A DNA stretch of 64,000 bases, from contig NZ_JAENHP010000001.1 of the NCBI RefSeq assembly GCF_016834655.1, forward strand, positions 124,001-188,000, read 5' to 3'. Every line of letters starts with the position of its first letter. Position 1 is the first letter of the stretch. The notes under the pieces were generated by a model, which saw only the letters and a list, made by a program, of their open reading frames with translations, ran no database searches and was not told the DNA's origin. The DNA is from Paractinoplanes ovalisporus. GTDB lineage: Bacteria > Actinomycetota > Actinomycetes > Mycobacteriales > Micromonosporaceae. Positions 1 through 9,117 of the stretch are shown here, in pieces. Both the position numbers and the translations under genes were made by a program.

Positions 1-2
1 AC

Positions 3-866
3 GGGGTCCTGCTGACGAGCGGCCTGCTTGCGGGCGGCTCGCGCGGCTACGACCATCGCGTGGATCTGCGCGTGGTCTATCAGTACTACTGCCGGAACCT
101 GCCGCGCCCGTCCGAACCGCAGTACCCGCTGTGGCAGGGCCTGCCGGCCGATTCCCCGCTCACCCCCGACGACGTGAGCGAACGGCTGCACGAATGCACA
201 GGAACGTCCACCGCGCGCACCGAACAACAGCAACGCAACCTCGACGACATTCTGGCCGTGACGCGCATCCCGGAACGTTCCCTCGAGACCCACCTGCAGT
301 ACGCGACGTTCCTGTTCCAGGACATCGTCGCCAACCGCCTGGGCGGCCGGAACCCGTTCAGCAACCGCGGCGTGCATTACTCCGGCTCCCACGACGACAA
401 AGCCCTCAACGCCGGCGTCGCACGTTTCCAGGCCGACCCGACCGCACGGCGGAACCTGTCCTACGACAGCGACCTCACCGGCCGGGTGTCCGTCCCCGTG
501 CTCACTTTGCACGCCATCGACGACCCGTCGGTGTTCGTCGAACACGAGTCGGCCTACCGCGCGACGCTCCGAACGAGCAACCTCGTGCAGACGTTCACGC
601 GCGAATCCGACCACGACGGCCTGAGCAAGGACGAGTACGCGGCTTCGATCAACGCCTTGGACCGCTGGGCGCGCACCGGCCACAAACCGACACCCCGTTC
701 CATAGCCCGCTCATGCACCGGCAACTGCTTCTACGACCCGTCCTTCCGGCCGGCGCCCTTCGCCACACGCATCAACCCACGCCCGGGCGGCCAGACCTGG
801 CCGGCCATGACCGCCGCCCAGGAAAGGGCGTGGAGCCGCATCCCGGGCATAGGCATCGCACCCTGA
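3..866 (+). CDS. alpha/beta hydrolase, C-terminal part (5' end outside window)
   Basis: The frame is open from the left edge of the window, so the real start lies upstream. The visible part ends at TGA 864-866. A strand followed by LTLHAIDDP matches the acid-residue loop of alpha/beta hydrolases, and SDHDG about 25 residues later would carry the catalytic histidine. The nucleophile elbow would lie before or near the window edge and is not seen. The C-terminus is rich in Pro, Cys and Tyr (SCTGNCFYDPSF), which could form a disulfide in a secreted enzyme. The substrate cannot be told. The next gene points toward it, so the two are convergent with about 25 bp between stops. Confidence 0.6.
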   Translation, partial: GVLLTSGLLAGGSRGYDHRVDLRVVYQYYCRNLPRPSEPQYPLWQGLPADSPLTPDDVSERLHECTGTSTARTEQQQRNLDDILAVTRIPERSLETHLQYATFLFQDIVANRLGGRNPFSNRGVHYSGSHDDKALNAGVARFQADPTARRNLSYDSDLTGRVSVPVLTLHAIDDPSVFVEHESAYRATLRTSNLVQTFTRESDHDGLSKDEYAASINALDRWARTGHKPTPRSIARSCTGNCFYDPSFRPAPFATRINPRPGGQTWPAMTAAQERAWSRIPGIGIAP

Positions 867-891
867 GCTCGTATCGGACGCGGTGCTCGCG

Positions 892-3039
892 CTAGCGGAT
901 GACGGCGTCGCACTCGGCCACGATCTGCTGCAGGGCGGACCGGATGCGTTGGCCGTCCTCCAGCATCGAGGTGAGCTCCCGAGACTCGCTTTCCGACACA
1001 ACCTCACCTGTTTCCAGCGCCCGCGAAACCGTCCGCCGCTCACCATGGAGATCCGTCCGGAGTCTGATCCGGAACAGATCGACGCCGCTCACCAGCTCCT
1101 GCACCTGACTGTTCATCTGCAGCTCGAAGCCCTGAATGACCTCGGCCGCGGTCTTGTCGAGCGTCCGCTTGAAGTCGTCCCGCTTCTCCCTGAGCGCGAG
1201 GCGGCCCTTGGTGGCGCGCCAGGCGACGTAGCCCGCCGACGCCAGCACCAGACCGGCGCCGACCGGGGTCAGGACGGCAACGGCCGCCGCGGGAAGACCG
1301 ACCGCCGCGGCGGCCTGAGCCGCGCCGGTGGCGATCACCGCCGTCGCGGCACCCACACCGGGCAGGTTCTTCAGGATTCCGGCGGCCCGCTCCAAAAGAG
1401 GCGGCCGTTCCGTGGCCGGCTGCTCCCGATCCGCCTTACGGGCGAGTTCCTGAACGTCGATCCACGCCGACGGAATCTTTATACGCCGGCTGTCGGTGGC
1501 GCTCATCCGGGTGACGAGATCACCCATGGCCTTGTTCACGATGTCCGTCAATTCGGAATAGCTTCGATCCCAACGCTCGGCCGGGCCATCCGGTTCCTCC
1601 AGCCAATCCGCGATCACACCCGCCTGTTCGGTCTCGAGACGGTCGAACGCGTCGGGTTTGAGCAGGTCGGCGCCGGCGATCCGTTTGTCGAGCCGCGCAT
1701 GCAGGCGGTTGGCCAACTGCCCGGTCAGGTTCTGAGACACCAGACTTCGTACGGTGGCCGATCCGGCGCTCTGCAACGACCGCAGGAGGCTCTCGGTGCC
1801 GGTCTCCAGCAACTCCAGTTCCGTATCGACGGCCCTGAGCCGGTGACCCCGTTCGGCGTCTGACTGCTTACGGGCGTGGGCTGCCCCTTCCAGCCCACGC
1901 AATGCTTCGAACATGGCGTCCGACAGGTCGTCCGCATAGTCCTTCAGATACGACGCGCCGGTCGCGGACTCGATCATCGCGTTCAGCGCGCCGCGCAGCC
2001 CGTTCATCCGGCTGTCGAGGCGCAACGAGAGAGATTCCCGGGGCGGGCGTAGCTCGGCCTCGGCCTCCCACGCGGGCGAGACGGGGATGAATCCGTCACC
2101 TATGAACGACTCGCCCAGCTTGCCGGCCCCGCCGAACTTCTCGCGCAGATACTCGTTGTTGACCTGCTGGATCTTCTGCCAGTTGAGCAGGCCGCTACGC
2201 CGATCCGGAGCTTCGCCCTCGTCGATGGCTGTCAGCACCCATATGACCTTCCGGCGGTGAGCCGAATGCTCCCGGAAGAGGCGCCGGATCATGTCCGCAT
2301 CCGCTTGCCCGAGAGCCCGCACGGCCCGGGTGACATACACGTAGCAGTCCGCCTCGGCCAGCTCCCGGTTGATGATGTCGGCGTGGTCCGGGACGGGACT
2401 GCTGTGCCCGGGCAGATCCCAGAGAACGGCAGGAAAGGGCGCTCCCTGGACAGCCACCTCGGCTTCGCTCACCGGGCGGTCACGATGTTCCCGCAGATGG
2501 AGATGTTCGCTGCCGACGGTCACGTAGCTGTCGACCTGATCCAGCGACTGCACGGGACCGATGTCCGTCCACTCGGTCTCTCCGGCGAACCTCACCCGCA
2601 GCCGCGGCGCCGGCTTGTCTCGCGACTCGCGGCGCTGGTGGCGACCTCGACCGCCCTGATCCTCACCCGGTTCCGGCACGGAGACCACCCGCACCGGGCA
2701 CGCGCTCACGGCCTCGGGACCGGACGGAAGCAACCCCTCGTACGAGAACGTCGTACGTCGCCCCGAGGTGTCCTCCGTCGCTGACAGGCGGCCGTACAAC
2801 CCGCTGATCAGGAAGCTCTTGCCGGACGAGAACTCTCCAAGAAAGGCGACGTTCAACAGGCTGGACTCCGCGCCGCTGCGGGCCCGGGACAACATCGCCC
2901 GGATCTCGGCCAGCCGGGACTTGTCGACGTGTTGCGCATGCGCGGGATCTCGATCGACATAGGCACCGAGCCGGTCGAACCAGGCGCCGGCCAGCCCTGA
3001 CTGCTCTCGGAAATAGGACCTGAGCTGGTCGATCGACAC
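892..3039 (-). CDS. dynamin-like / large GTPase family protein
   Basis: This 715-residue protein starts at GTG 3039-3037, four bases after a perfect AGGAGG; upstream codons in the same frame lack such a site. GTPase motifs are in order: G1 GEFSSGKS (about 68-75), G3 DLPG (208-211), G4-like TAID (270-273). A long helical region follows, then an Ala/Val-rich hydrophobic hairpin at roughly 560-605 and a charged coiled-coil-like tail. This layout fits bacterial dynamin-like proteins, which bind and remodel membranes. It is a single gene rather than the tandem pair often seen in actinobacteria. It diverges from the DUF4253 gene across a 288-bp region. The membrane role is inferred from the family; the fold call is fairly secure. 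Confidence 0.75.
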   Translation of the reverse strand: MSIDQLRSYFREQSGLAGAWFDRLGAYVDRDPAHAQHVDKSRLAEIRAMLSRARSGAESSLLNVAFLGEFSSGKSFLISGLYGRLSATEDTSGRRTTFSYEGLLPSGPEAVSACPVRVVSVPEPGEDQGGRGRHQRRESRDKPAPRLRVRFAGETEWTDIGPVQSLDQVDSYVTVGSEHLHLREHRDRPVSEAEVAVQGAPFPAVLWDLPGHSSPVPDHADIINRELAEADCYVYVTRAVRALGQADADMIRRLFREHSAHRRKVIWVLTAIDEGEAPDRRSGLLNWQKIQQVNNEYLREKFGGAGKLGESFIGDGFIPVSPAWEAEAELRPPRESLSLRLDSRMNGLRGALNAMIESATGASYLKDYADDLSDAMFEALRGLEGAAHARKQSDAERGHRLRAVDTELELLETGTESLLRSLQSAGSATVRSLVSQNLTGQLANRLHARLDKRIAGADLLKPDAFDRLETEQAGVIADWLEEPDGPAERWDRSYSELTDIVNKAMGDLVTRMSATDSRRIKIPSAWIDVQELARKADREQPATERPPLLERAAGILKNLPGVGAATAVIATGAAQAAAAVGLPAAAVAVLTPVGAGLVLASAGYVAWRATKGRLALREKRDDFKRTLDKTAAEVIQGFELQMNSQVQELVSGVDLFRIRLRTDLHGERRTVSRALETGEVVSESESRELTSMLEDGQRIRSALQQIVAECDAVIR

Positions 3040-3327
3040 GCTGCCTCCTGAGCGACAAGCCAAGACGATCATGCTTGTTGATCTGACGTTAGCTACTCCA
3101 CGTGTCGGCGCCATCACCGTTTTGGTCAATGGCTCAGCCAGTGAGGGGTACCAATCGACCCGGACGGCCCAAAGCGGACCCGACTTTGCGGGGTACCCCA
3201 CCCTGCGACCTCTCTGGACGCCGACTGACCTGGCCTGACCAGACCCAAGCGGACGGCCTCCGAAACGGAGTACGGCCGTTCCGGTGTCCCAGCGGATCGT
3301 TCGGACCGGCGTGCGGGCCCTGGCTCT

Positions 3328-4113
3328 ATGCTGCGTCGCGTGGGTGGATCTTCAGAGGGTGTCCGGGGCCTGGCCGCACTGTCGACCTTGCCGGTTGAGC
3401 TTCCCCGGGGGCGGCTGGTTCACGGGGACGAGGGCTCCGACGAGCAGCCCGCGATGTGGGTCAGCGAGAGCCCGGTCAGCGCCGAGGTGTGGGCCGCTCT
3501 TCGGCAGGCCCACCGGTTCTCCGGGCTCTGGCCGCTGCTGCTGGACACGTTGCGCGGCGAGACTCGGCGTCCGTGGGACGACGGTGAGCTGTGGCCGGCC
3601 TCCATGGGACGGCCCTCGGAGTTCGACCCCGAGGAGTTGCTGGCCGACTGGTGGGACGCCTACGCCGACGGCGACGATCCGTGGCCCGGACTGGCGGACG
3701 CCGTTCCGGTCACTCAGGATCAGGGCGCGCATGCGGATCGGTGTGCGACGGCCCTGCTGGCGGACAAGCCGTCGCTGCGGTTGGGCCTGGTCGCCGCCGA
3801 CCGGCCCAGCGACGCGATCACGGTCGCCGGTTGGCAGGGCGCGGTCAACTACACCAATGACACCGCCGAACTGTCGGCCGTTCTGCGCTCCTGGAAGAGC
3901 CGTTTCGGGGCGGCCGTCATCGGGGCCGGATTCGCCGATCTCTACGTCAGCGTCGCGGCGCCGCCCGGCACGCTGGAAGAGGCGCTCTACGTCGCCGCTG
4001 AGCATTTCGCGTTCTGCCCGGACAACGTCTGGCAGGGCGGCTCCCCGTCGGACCTGGCGGGCTACGCCGAGCGGCTGATCGACGCGCCGATCTGGTCCTT
4101 CAGGTGGGACTGA
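3328..4113 (+). CDS. DUF4253 domain protein
   Basis: A 261-residue soluble protein. The C-terminal third has the DUF4253 signature: an AAPP/E-E-A stretch, then EHFAFCPDNVWQG and a final W-F-x-W-D (here IWSFRWD at the very end). The N-terminal half has several Trp-rich acidic patches (DWWDAYADGDDPWPG). The function of the family is unknown. The ATG at 3328 lacks a clear ribosome site, and in-frame GTG codons follow shortly after, so the start is uncertain. It diverges from the GTPase gene, and a 17-bp satellite begins about 30 bp after its stop codon. Confidence 0.65.
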   Translation: MLRRVGGSSEGVRGLAALSTLPVELPRGRLVHGDEGSDEQPAMWVSESPVSAEVWAALRQAHRFSGLWPLLLDTLRGETRRPWDDGELWPASMGRPSEFDPEELLADWWDAYADGDDPWPGLADAVPVTQDQGAHADRCATALLADKPSLRLGLVAADRPSDAITVAGWQGAVNYTNDTAELSAVLRSWKSRFGAAVIGAGFADLYVSVAAPPGTLEEALYVAAEHFAFCPDNVWQGGSPSDLAGYAERLIDAPIWSFRWD

Positions 4114-4139
4114 CGATCGGCCCCCGGTATGCGATCACC

Positions 4140-4495
4140 ACTCGAAACGCGCAACCGCCAGCGGTTGGGCACGCAACCTCCCGTGACGCGCGACGGCCCG
4201 GAACGCGCATTCGCTCAGAACGCGCATCGCCCGGAACGCGCAAACGCCCAGAACGCGCATCGCCCGGGGCGCGCAATCGCTCGGAACGCGCAATCGCTCA
4301 GAACGCGCAATCGCTCGGAACGCGCAATCGCTCAGAACGCGCATCGCCCGGGGCGCGCAATCGCTCGGAACGCGCAATCGCTCGGGGCGCGCAATCGCCC
4401 GGGGCGCGTAACCGCCCGGAACGCGCAATCGCTCGGAACGCGCAACCGCTCGGGGCGCGCAACCGCTCGGGGCGCGCAACCGCCGGCCGTGTGCG
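4140..4495. repeat. 17-bp tandem satellite between DUF4253 gene and ABC exporter
   Basis: About twenty copies of a roughly 17-bp unit, of the form GGAACGCGCAATCGCTC with variants (a/g at the third base, t/c in the middle, some 16-bp units), fill the gap. Open frames through it in several phases give only repetitive Arg/Ala/Asn peptides and are not taken as genes. The unit resembles the 17-bp subunits of the array at 61.24-61.69 kb. Confidence 0.9.
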
Positions 4496-4510
4496 ATCCG
4501 TCATCGGGGC

Positions 4511-4732
4511 GTGACTGAACTTGCAACTGTGGTGCTCGCCGACCTCGAACGTGGCCGGCGCGCGCTTCGTCGTCGCCGATGCGCGGGCGTGTTCGTTTCC
4601 GGCGTTCTGATTGTGCTCGCCTTGTGGGCGGGCGGAGCGTTCGCCACGGACGAACCAATCACTCTCGCTCACTCACCGGCCTCGTCGATGGCGCCGGCCG
4701 CCTCCGGGCAGGGCAGGTTCCGGCCAGCGTGA
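4511..4732 (+). CDS. possible small single-span membrane protein
   Basis: A GTG-started frame of 73 codons directly after the satellite. It has a basic N-terminal segment (RGRRALRRRR) followed by one hydrophobic span (about residues 25-45, GVFVSGVLIVLALWAGGAF) and a Pro/Ala-rich tail. No convincing ribosome site is seen in front of GTG 4511. Its only support is the positively charged stretch followed by a plausible membrane segment. It could instead be chance coding in a GC-rich gap. I do not recognise a family. Confidence 0.3.
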   Translation: MTELATVVLADLERGRRALRRRRCAGVFVSGVLIVLALWAGGAFATDEPITLAHSPASSMAPAASGQGRFRPA

Positions 4733-4846
4733 GGCCGGTCGGACGCCTTGTGTGTCGGCGACCGCGGTGGCGGCCGGATCGACGTGCCTAACTCCTTCGG
4801 GTAGGCGACAGAACGCCGCCCAGCCGGGAGTGTGGAGGGTGACCCG

Positions 4847-6754
4847 GTGGCTACGTGGAGTGAGGTGGCTGTGAGCGTCACGGAGGAGACCGTCCTGCCC
4901 GAACTGCGCAACGCCTGGTGGGAGCACGGGGTGCGGCGGCGAGCCGAGACGGGCGTGTTCGGGGTGTTCGCGGAGTTGCCTCAGTTCGTGCGGCAGGCGG
5001 TGGCCGTCGCCTGGCAGGCCGACAAGGTGCGTACGGCGCTGGTCGGCCTGGCCACGATCGCGGCGGGCACGATGGCCACGTTCGGTCTGCTGTCGACCCA
5101 GCGGGTGCTGGTCGAGCTGTTCGGCGCCGGTCCCACGCCGGAACGGGTGGAGGCGGCCCTGCCCGCGCTCGCCGTCCTGGCCGCGGTCACGGCCGCGCGC
5201 GGCGCGCTGGGCATCGCGGTCGGCTACGCGCAGAACGGCCTCACACCGCGGGTCAACCAGGCGGCCGAGCGCCGGCTTTTCGAGACCACTACCGCCGTAC
5301 GGCTGGACGCCTTCGACGCCGACGCCTTCTCCGATGACATGGAGCGGGCGACACGCGGCAGCGACGCGGCGAACGGTCTCGTCTCCGACACCACCAACCT
5401 GCTCGCCGGCGCGGTAGGTTTGGCCGCCGTCGCGGTGGCCGTCGTCGTCATCAACCCGCTGCTGCTGCTCGCCCTGCTCGTCGCCACCCTGCCCAACGGG
5501 TACGCGGCCCTGCGCGCGGGGCATCTGCGCTACGCGAACTTCCTGGCCGGTTCCGTACGCCGGCGCCGGCTGTTCGTGCTCGGACGGCAGATGGCCGAAC
5601 GGGAATCGGCGCCGGAGCTGCGTTCGTACGGGCTCCGGCGGTTTCTGCTCGGTCAGTACGACATGGTCATGGGCGCGCAGACCCGGGAGGAGTTGACGCT
5701 GGCCCGGCGCGTCACCACGACCATGAGCGTCGGGGCGGTGATCAGCGGGGTCGGGCTCGGCGGGGTGTGGGTGCTGCTCGGACTGTTGCTGGCCGGTGGG
5801 CACATCCCGCTGTCGGCCGCCGTGACGTGTGTCGTCGCCGTGCAGGCCGCGCAACGAGCGCTCACCACGGTCACCATGCAACTCGACCACATGTTCACCG
5901 ACGGGCAGTTCTTCAAGGAGTACGTGGGTTTTCTCGAGCGCGCCGGACAGTACATGCCGCCCGACTCCACGTCCGATCAGCCCGAGCCCGACCCGTTGCG
6001 GCGCCTGGCCATCCGCAATGTGAGCCTGCGCTACCCCGACCGGGACACGCCGGCCGTCGACGACGTCTCGATCAGCATCGAGGCCGGGCAGACGGTGGCG
6101 TTCGTGGGCGAGAACGGTTCGGGGAAGTCGACGCTGGCCGCGATGATCGCCGCGCTGCGGTCACCCAGCGAGGGTGCGATCGAGTGGAACGGGCGGCCCC
6201 TGTCCGAATGGGACCGTTCCGCGCTGCGATCGCGTATCGCGGTGGTGCTGCAGGAGCATCACAACTGGCCCTACACCGCGGCCACGAACATCGCCATGGG
6301 CGACCTGGACACCGACGCCGACCAGGAACGCATCGAGTCGGCGGCGGTGAAGGCGGCCGCGCACGAGACGATCCTGGCGCTGCCGCGCGGCTACCGCACC
6401 CTGCTGGACCGTACGTTCAAGGAGGGCCACGACCTGTCCGGCGGCCAGTGGCAGCGCATCACCGCCGCGCGCGGCTTCTATCGCGACGCCGACCTGCTCA
6501 TCATGGACGAGCCGTCGTCGGCCCTGGACCCGCGCGCCGAGGACGCGCTGTTCCAGGCCATCCGCGGCCGTCAGGGCCACCGCACCACCATCCTGATCAC
6601 CCATCGCCTGGCCAACGTCATCCACGCCGACCAGATCTTCGTGCTGCACGAGGGGGTGCTGGTCGAACGCGGCAACCACGCCGACCTGATGGCGGCCGAC
6701 GGCCGTTACGCGGGCCTGTTCCGCATCCAGGCCGCCGGCTACCAGCCGGCCTGA
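4847..6754 (+). CDS. ABC exporter, fused permease and ATPase
   Basis: This 635-residue protein begins at GTG 4847, seven bases after GGAGGG, rather than the GTG 15 bases upstream that sits inside that ribosome site. Residues about 55-330 hold the transmembrane domain of a type IV (ABCB-like) exporter. The ATPase domain follows with Walker A GENGSGKST (about 421), signature LSGGQWQR (about 531), Walker B LLIMDEP (about 551) and the H-loop ITHR (about 585). Such half-transporters work as dimers and export lipids, peptides or drugs. No precursor or biosynthetic gene is adjacent, so the cargo is unknown. It ends at an inverted repeat shared with the convergent MerR gene. Confidence 0.9.
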   Translation: MATWSEVAVSVTEETVLPELRNAWWEHGVRRRAETGVFGVFAELPQFVRQAVAVAWQADKVRTALVGLATIAAGTMATFGLLSTQRVLVELFGAGPTPERVEAALPALAVLAAVTAARGALGIAVGYAQNGLTPRVNQAAERRLFETTTAVRLDAFDADAFSDDMERATRGSDAANGLVSDTTNLLAGAVGLAAVAVAVVVINPLLLLALLVATLPNGYAALRAGHLRYANFLAGSVRRRRLFVLGRQMAERESAPELRSYGLRRFLLGQYDMVMGAQTREELTLARRVTTTMSVGAVISGVGLGGVWVLLGLLLAGGHIPLSAAVTCVVAVQAAQRALTTVTMQLDHMFTDGQFFKEYVGFLERAGQYMPPDSTSDQPEPDPLRRLAIRNVSLRYPDRDTPAVDDVSISIEAGQTVAFVGENGSGKSTLAAMIAALRSPSEGAIEWNGRPLSEWDRSALRSRIAVVLQEHHNWPYTAATNIAMGDLDTDADQERIESAAVKAAAHETILALPRGYRTLLDRTFKEGHDLSGGQWQRITAARGFYRDADLLIMDEPSSALDPRAEDALFQAIRGRQGHRTTILITHRLANVIHADQIFVLHEGVLVERGNHADLMAADGRYAGLFRIQAAGYQPA

Positions 6755-6800
6755 CCCGCTCGGGTTTTCGGGCGCAACCACTCACTCACGTCGCCGTGGT

Positions 6801-6840
6801 GGGTTCCGCGTTCTGGACGCGTCAGCGGCCAGCGGAACCC
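6801..6840. terminator. inverted repeat between convergent genes
   Basis: GGGTTCCGC (6801-6809) pairs perfectly with GCGGAACCC (6832-6840), with a 22-base loop that is itself partly paired. It lies between the ABC exporter stop and the MerR gene stop, where a bidirectional terminator is expected. There is no T-tract. Confidence 0.5.
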
Positions 6841-6941
6841 GCCGCGGTCCCCGCGGGAGCGACGGTCCGTCACCCACCACCCAGCTGGGACATCCGGCTC
6901 TTGATCTTGGTCTTCTGCGGCTACTGACGACTCGGCCGCGG

Positions 6942-7331
6942 TCAGCGATGGTGGTTGATGTGGTCCTGGATCTGGCTGGCGAATCCTTCGGCCATGTCGA
7001 GTTGTTCGCGCAGGGCCTGGACGCGGTTCTGCGCGGCGGTGTGGAACATGGCGAGCCTGTCCTGCAGCCGGACGCGCTCAGGCCCGGTGGCGGTGGCCAG
7101 CGCGTCGAGGATCTGCAACAGGTCGCGCATCTCCTCGAGGGTGAAGCCGAGCGGTTTCATCCGCTTGATGACGCGCAGACGGTCGAGGTCGGGCTCGGTG
7201 TAGAGGCGGAAGCCGCCCTCGCTGCGGGCCGAGGGGACGACCAGGCCGGCCTCCTCGTAGTGGCGGATGGTGCGGATGCTCAGTCCGACGCGTTCGGCCG
7301 CCTCGCCGATCTGCATGAGCCCTGCCGTCAT
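6942..7331 (-). CDS. MerR-family transcriptional regulator
   Basis: 129 residues. The N-terminus reads MQIGEAAERVGLSIRTIRHY, the winged-helix motif of MerR proteins, with the EEAGLV wing and the KRMKPLGFTLEEM segment after it. A C-terminal dimerisation helix ends IQDHINHHR. No cysteine typical of metal or redox sensors is present, so the effector is unknown. ATG 7331 and ATG 7316 are both possible starts. The gene follows the SulP gene by 17 bp on the same strand, so it is probably cotranscribed with it. The 26-bp palindrome at 8951-8976 ahead of the SulP gene is its likely operator. Confidence 0.85.
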   Translation of the reverse strand: MTAGLMQIGEAAERVGLSIRTIRHYEEAGLVVPSARSEGGFRLYTEPDLDRLRVIKRMKPLGFTLEEMRDLLQILDALATATGPERVRLQDRLAMFHTAAQNRVQALREQLDMAEGFASQIQDHINHHR

Positions 7332-7348
7332 CGGACCAGTCTGCCTGA

Positions 7349-8851
7349 TCAGTGTCCGGCGCCCAGACGGCCCGCCAGGTTCTCGTGGAAACGGGCGCTC
7401 GCCTCGTTCAGGCCGGTGATCTCGACGTGTTTGCCGCGCGCCTCGTACTTGGTCGTGATCGCGTCGAGCGCGGCGACCGAGGACGCATCCCAGATGTGCG
7501 CGGCGCTCATGTCGATGACCACCTGCGCCGGGTCGTGCGCGTAGTCGAACTGGTGGACGATGTCGTTGCTGGACGCGAAGAACAACTCGCCGTGCACGCG
7601 GTAGATGCGCGTTTCGCCGTCGGGCGTGAGCGAACTTGTCACTTCGGCGAAGTGTGCGACCCGGCGCGCGAAAACGACCATCGCGGTGAGCACTCCGAGC
7701 ACGACGCCGACGGCCAGGTTGTGCGTGACGAGCGTTCCGGCGACGGTCACGACCATCACGATGATCTCGCCGGCGGGCATCCGCCTGAGCGTGGACGGCG
7801 CGATGCTGTGCCAGTCGAACGTGCTCACCGACACGATCACCATCACGGCCACCAGCGCGGCCATCGGGATCGTCGCGACCACGTCGCCCAGGGCCACGAC
7901 CAGGATGAGCAGGAACACTCCGGCCAGGAACGTGGAGAGCCGCGTACGGGCTCCGGACGCCTTCACGTTGATCATCGTTTGACCGATCATCGCGCAGCCG
8001 CCCATGCCGCCGAAGAACCCGGTGACGATGTTGGCGACGCCCTGGCCCCACGACTCGCGCGTCTTGTCCGAGCGGGTGTCGGTGATGTCGTCGACGAGCT
8101 TGGCCGTCATGAGCGATTCCATCAGGCCGACCAGAGCGATTCCCAGCGCGTACGGCGCAATGACCGTCAGAGTGTCGAGCGTGAACGGCACGTCGGGCAG
8201 TCCGGGCACGGGCAGACTGCTCGGCAGCGTGCCCTCGTCACCGACCGTGGGCACCGTGACGTGGGCGATCGCGGTGAACGCGGTGAGCAGCACGATCGCG
8301 ACCAGCGGGGCCGGGACGGCGGTGGTGACCCGGGGCAGGAACCAGATGATGGCCAGCGCGACGGCGACGAGCGGATAGACCAGCCATGGCACACCGATCA
8401 GGTGCGGAAGTTGCGCGGTGAAGATGAGGATGGCGAGCGCGTTGACGAAGCCGACCATGACGCTGCGCGGGATGAAACGCATGAGCTTGGCGACGCCGGC
8501 CACGGCCAGCACGACCTGGAAGATGCCGCCGAGCACGACCGCGGCGACCAGATAGCCGAGCCCGTGATCCTGGGCGAGCGGCGCCACGACCAGGGCGATC
8601 GCGCCGGTCGCGGCCGAGATCATGGCCGGGCGACCGCCGGTGAAGGCGATCGTGACGGCCATGGTGAACGACGCGAACAGACCGATCTTGGGGTCGACGC
8701 CGGCCAGGATCGAGAAGGAGATGGCCTCGGGGATGAGCGCGAGCGCCACGACCAGACCGGCGAGCACCTCGGTGCGCAGGACACGCGGGGAGGCCAGCCA
8801 TGCGGGCTTGCGCAGACGCGCGGGTGCGGGCACTTCGGCTGATGAAGGCAT
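7349..8851 (-). CDS. SulP-family anion transporter with STAS domain
   Basis: 500 residues from ATG 8851, chosen because GGAAA precedes it and because the SulP N-terminal domain starts soon after. About ten hydrophobic spans run from residue 30 to 390, including the conserved SulP opening LAGLVVALALIPEAISFSI and GGMGGCAMIGQT in the middle. A cytoplasmic STAS domain (about 400-500, VVIDMSAAHIWDASSVAALD) ends the protein. Family members move sulfate, bicarbonate or other anions, usually with Na+ or H+. No carbonic anhydrase or sulfate gene is adjacent, so the substrate is open. It is first gene of a two-gene unit with the MerR regulator. Confidence 0.9.
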   Translation of the reverse strand: MPSSAEVPAPARLRKPAWLASPRVLRTEVLAGLVVALALIPEAISFSILAGVDPKIGLFASFTMAVTIAFTGGRPAMISAATGAIALVVAPLAQDHGLGYLVAAVVLGGIFQVVLAVAGVAKLMRFIPRSVMVGFVNALAILIFTAQLPHLIGVPWLVYPLVAVALAIIWFLPRVTTAVPAPLVAIVLLTAFTAIAHVTVPTVGDEGTLPSSLPVPGLPDVPFTLDTLTVIAPYALGIALVGLMESLMTAKLVDDITDTRSDKTRESWGQGVANIVTGFFGGMGGCAMIGQTMINVKASGARTRLSTFLAGVFLLILVVALGDVVATIPMAALVAVMVIVSVSTFDWHSIAPSTLRRMPAGEIIVMVVTVAGTLVTHNLAVGVVLGVLTAMVVFARRVAHFAEVTSSLTPDGETRIYRVHGELFFASSNDIVHQFDYAHDPAQVVIDMSAAHIWDASSVAALDAITTKYEARGKHVEITGLNEASARFHENLAGRLGAGH

Positions 8852-8950
8852 GTGTTTCCATTCGGTTTGCGCAGAACGTTCTTCCGGCGGCAACCCTCTG
8901 AGCGTGCCGCCGCCGAGGGGCGAATCGCGCCACTTCCCGGCAACAGGGGT

Positions 8951-8976
8951 ACTCTACCCTCACGTGAGGGTAGAGT
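8951..8976. promoter_or_regulatory. 26-bp perfect palindrome, probable MerR operator
   Basis: The half site ACTCTACCCTCAC is followed at once by its exact reverse complement. It lies 100 bp upstream of the SulP start and 142 bp upstream of the divergent GNAT gene. MerR operators are long dyads of this kind (ACCCT/AGGGT arms) set within the promoter spacer. Binding by the cotranscribed MerR protein is inferred. Confidence 0.7.
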
Positions 8977-9117
8977 TCGACGTGGTGATGATCACGGCCG
9001 CCGGGTGTCTCGCGGTAACACGGGCCGTACAGAATCTCCGGCGCGAGATAGCCTTCCCGGCATGTAGGACGGCGGCTGACCGCACGCCCTCGCCGGACGA
9101 AACACCAGAAGGTCACC

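Noticed and set aside
3040..3327. Possible regulatory RNA between the GTPase and DUF4253 genes
   Set aside because: Only two short GGGGTACC motifs and no convincing fold were seen; treated as a plain divergent promoter region.
4104..4672. Several frames across the 17-bp satellite
   Set aside because: They translate only the repeat in different phases; no start signal and no non-repetitive part.
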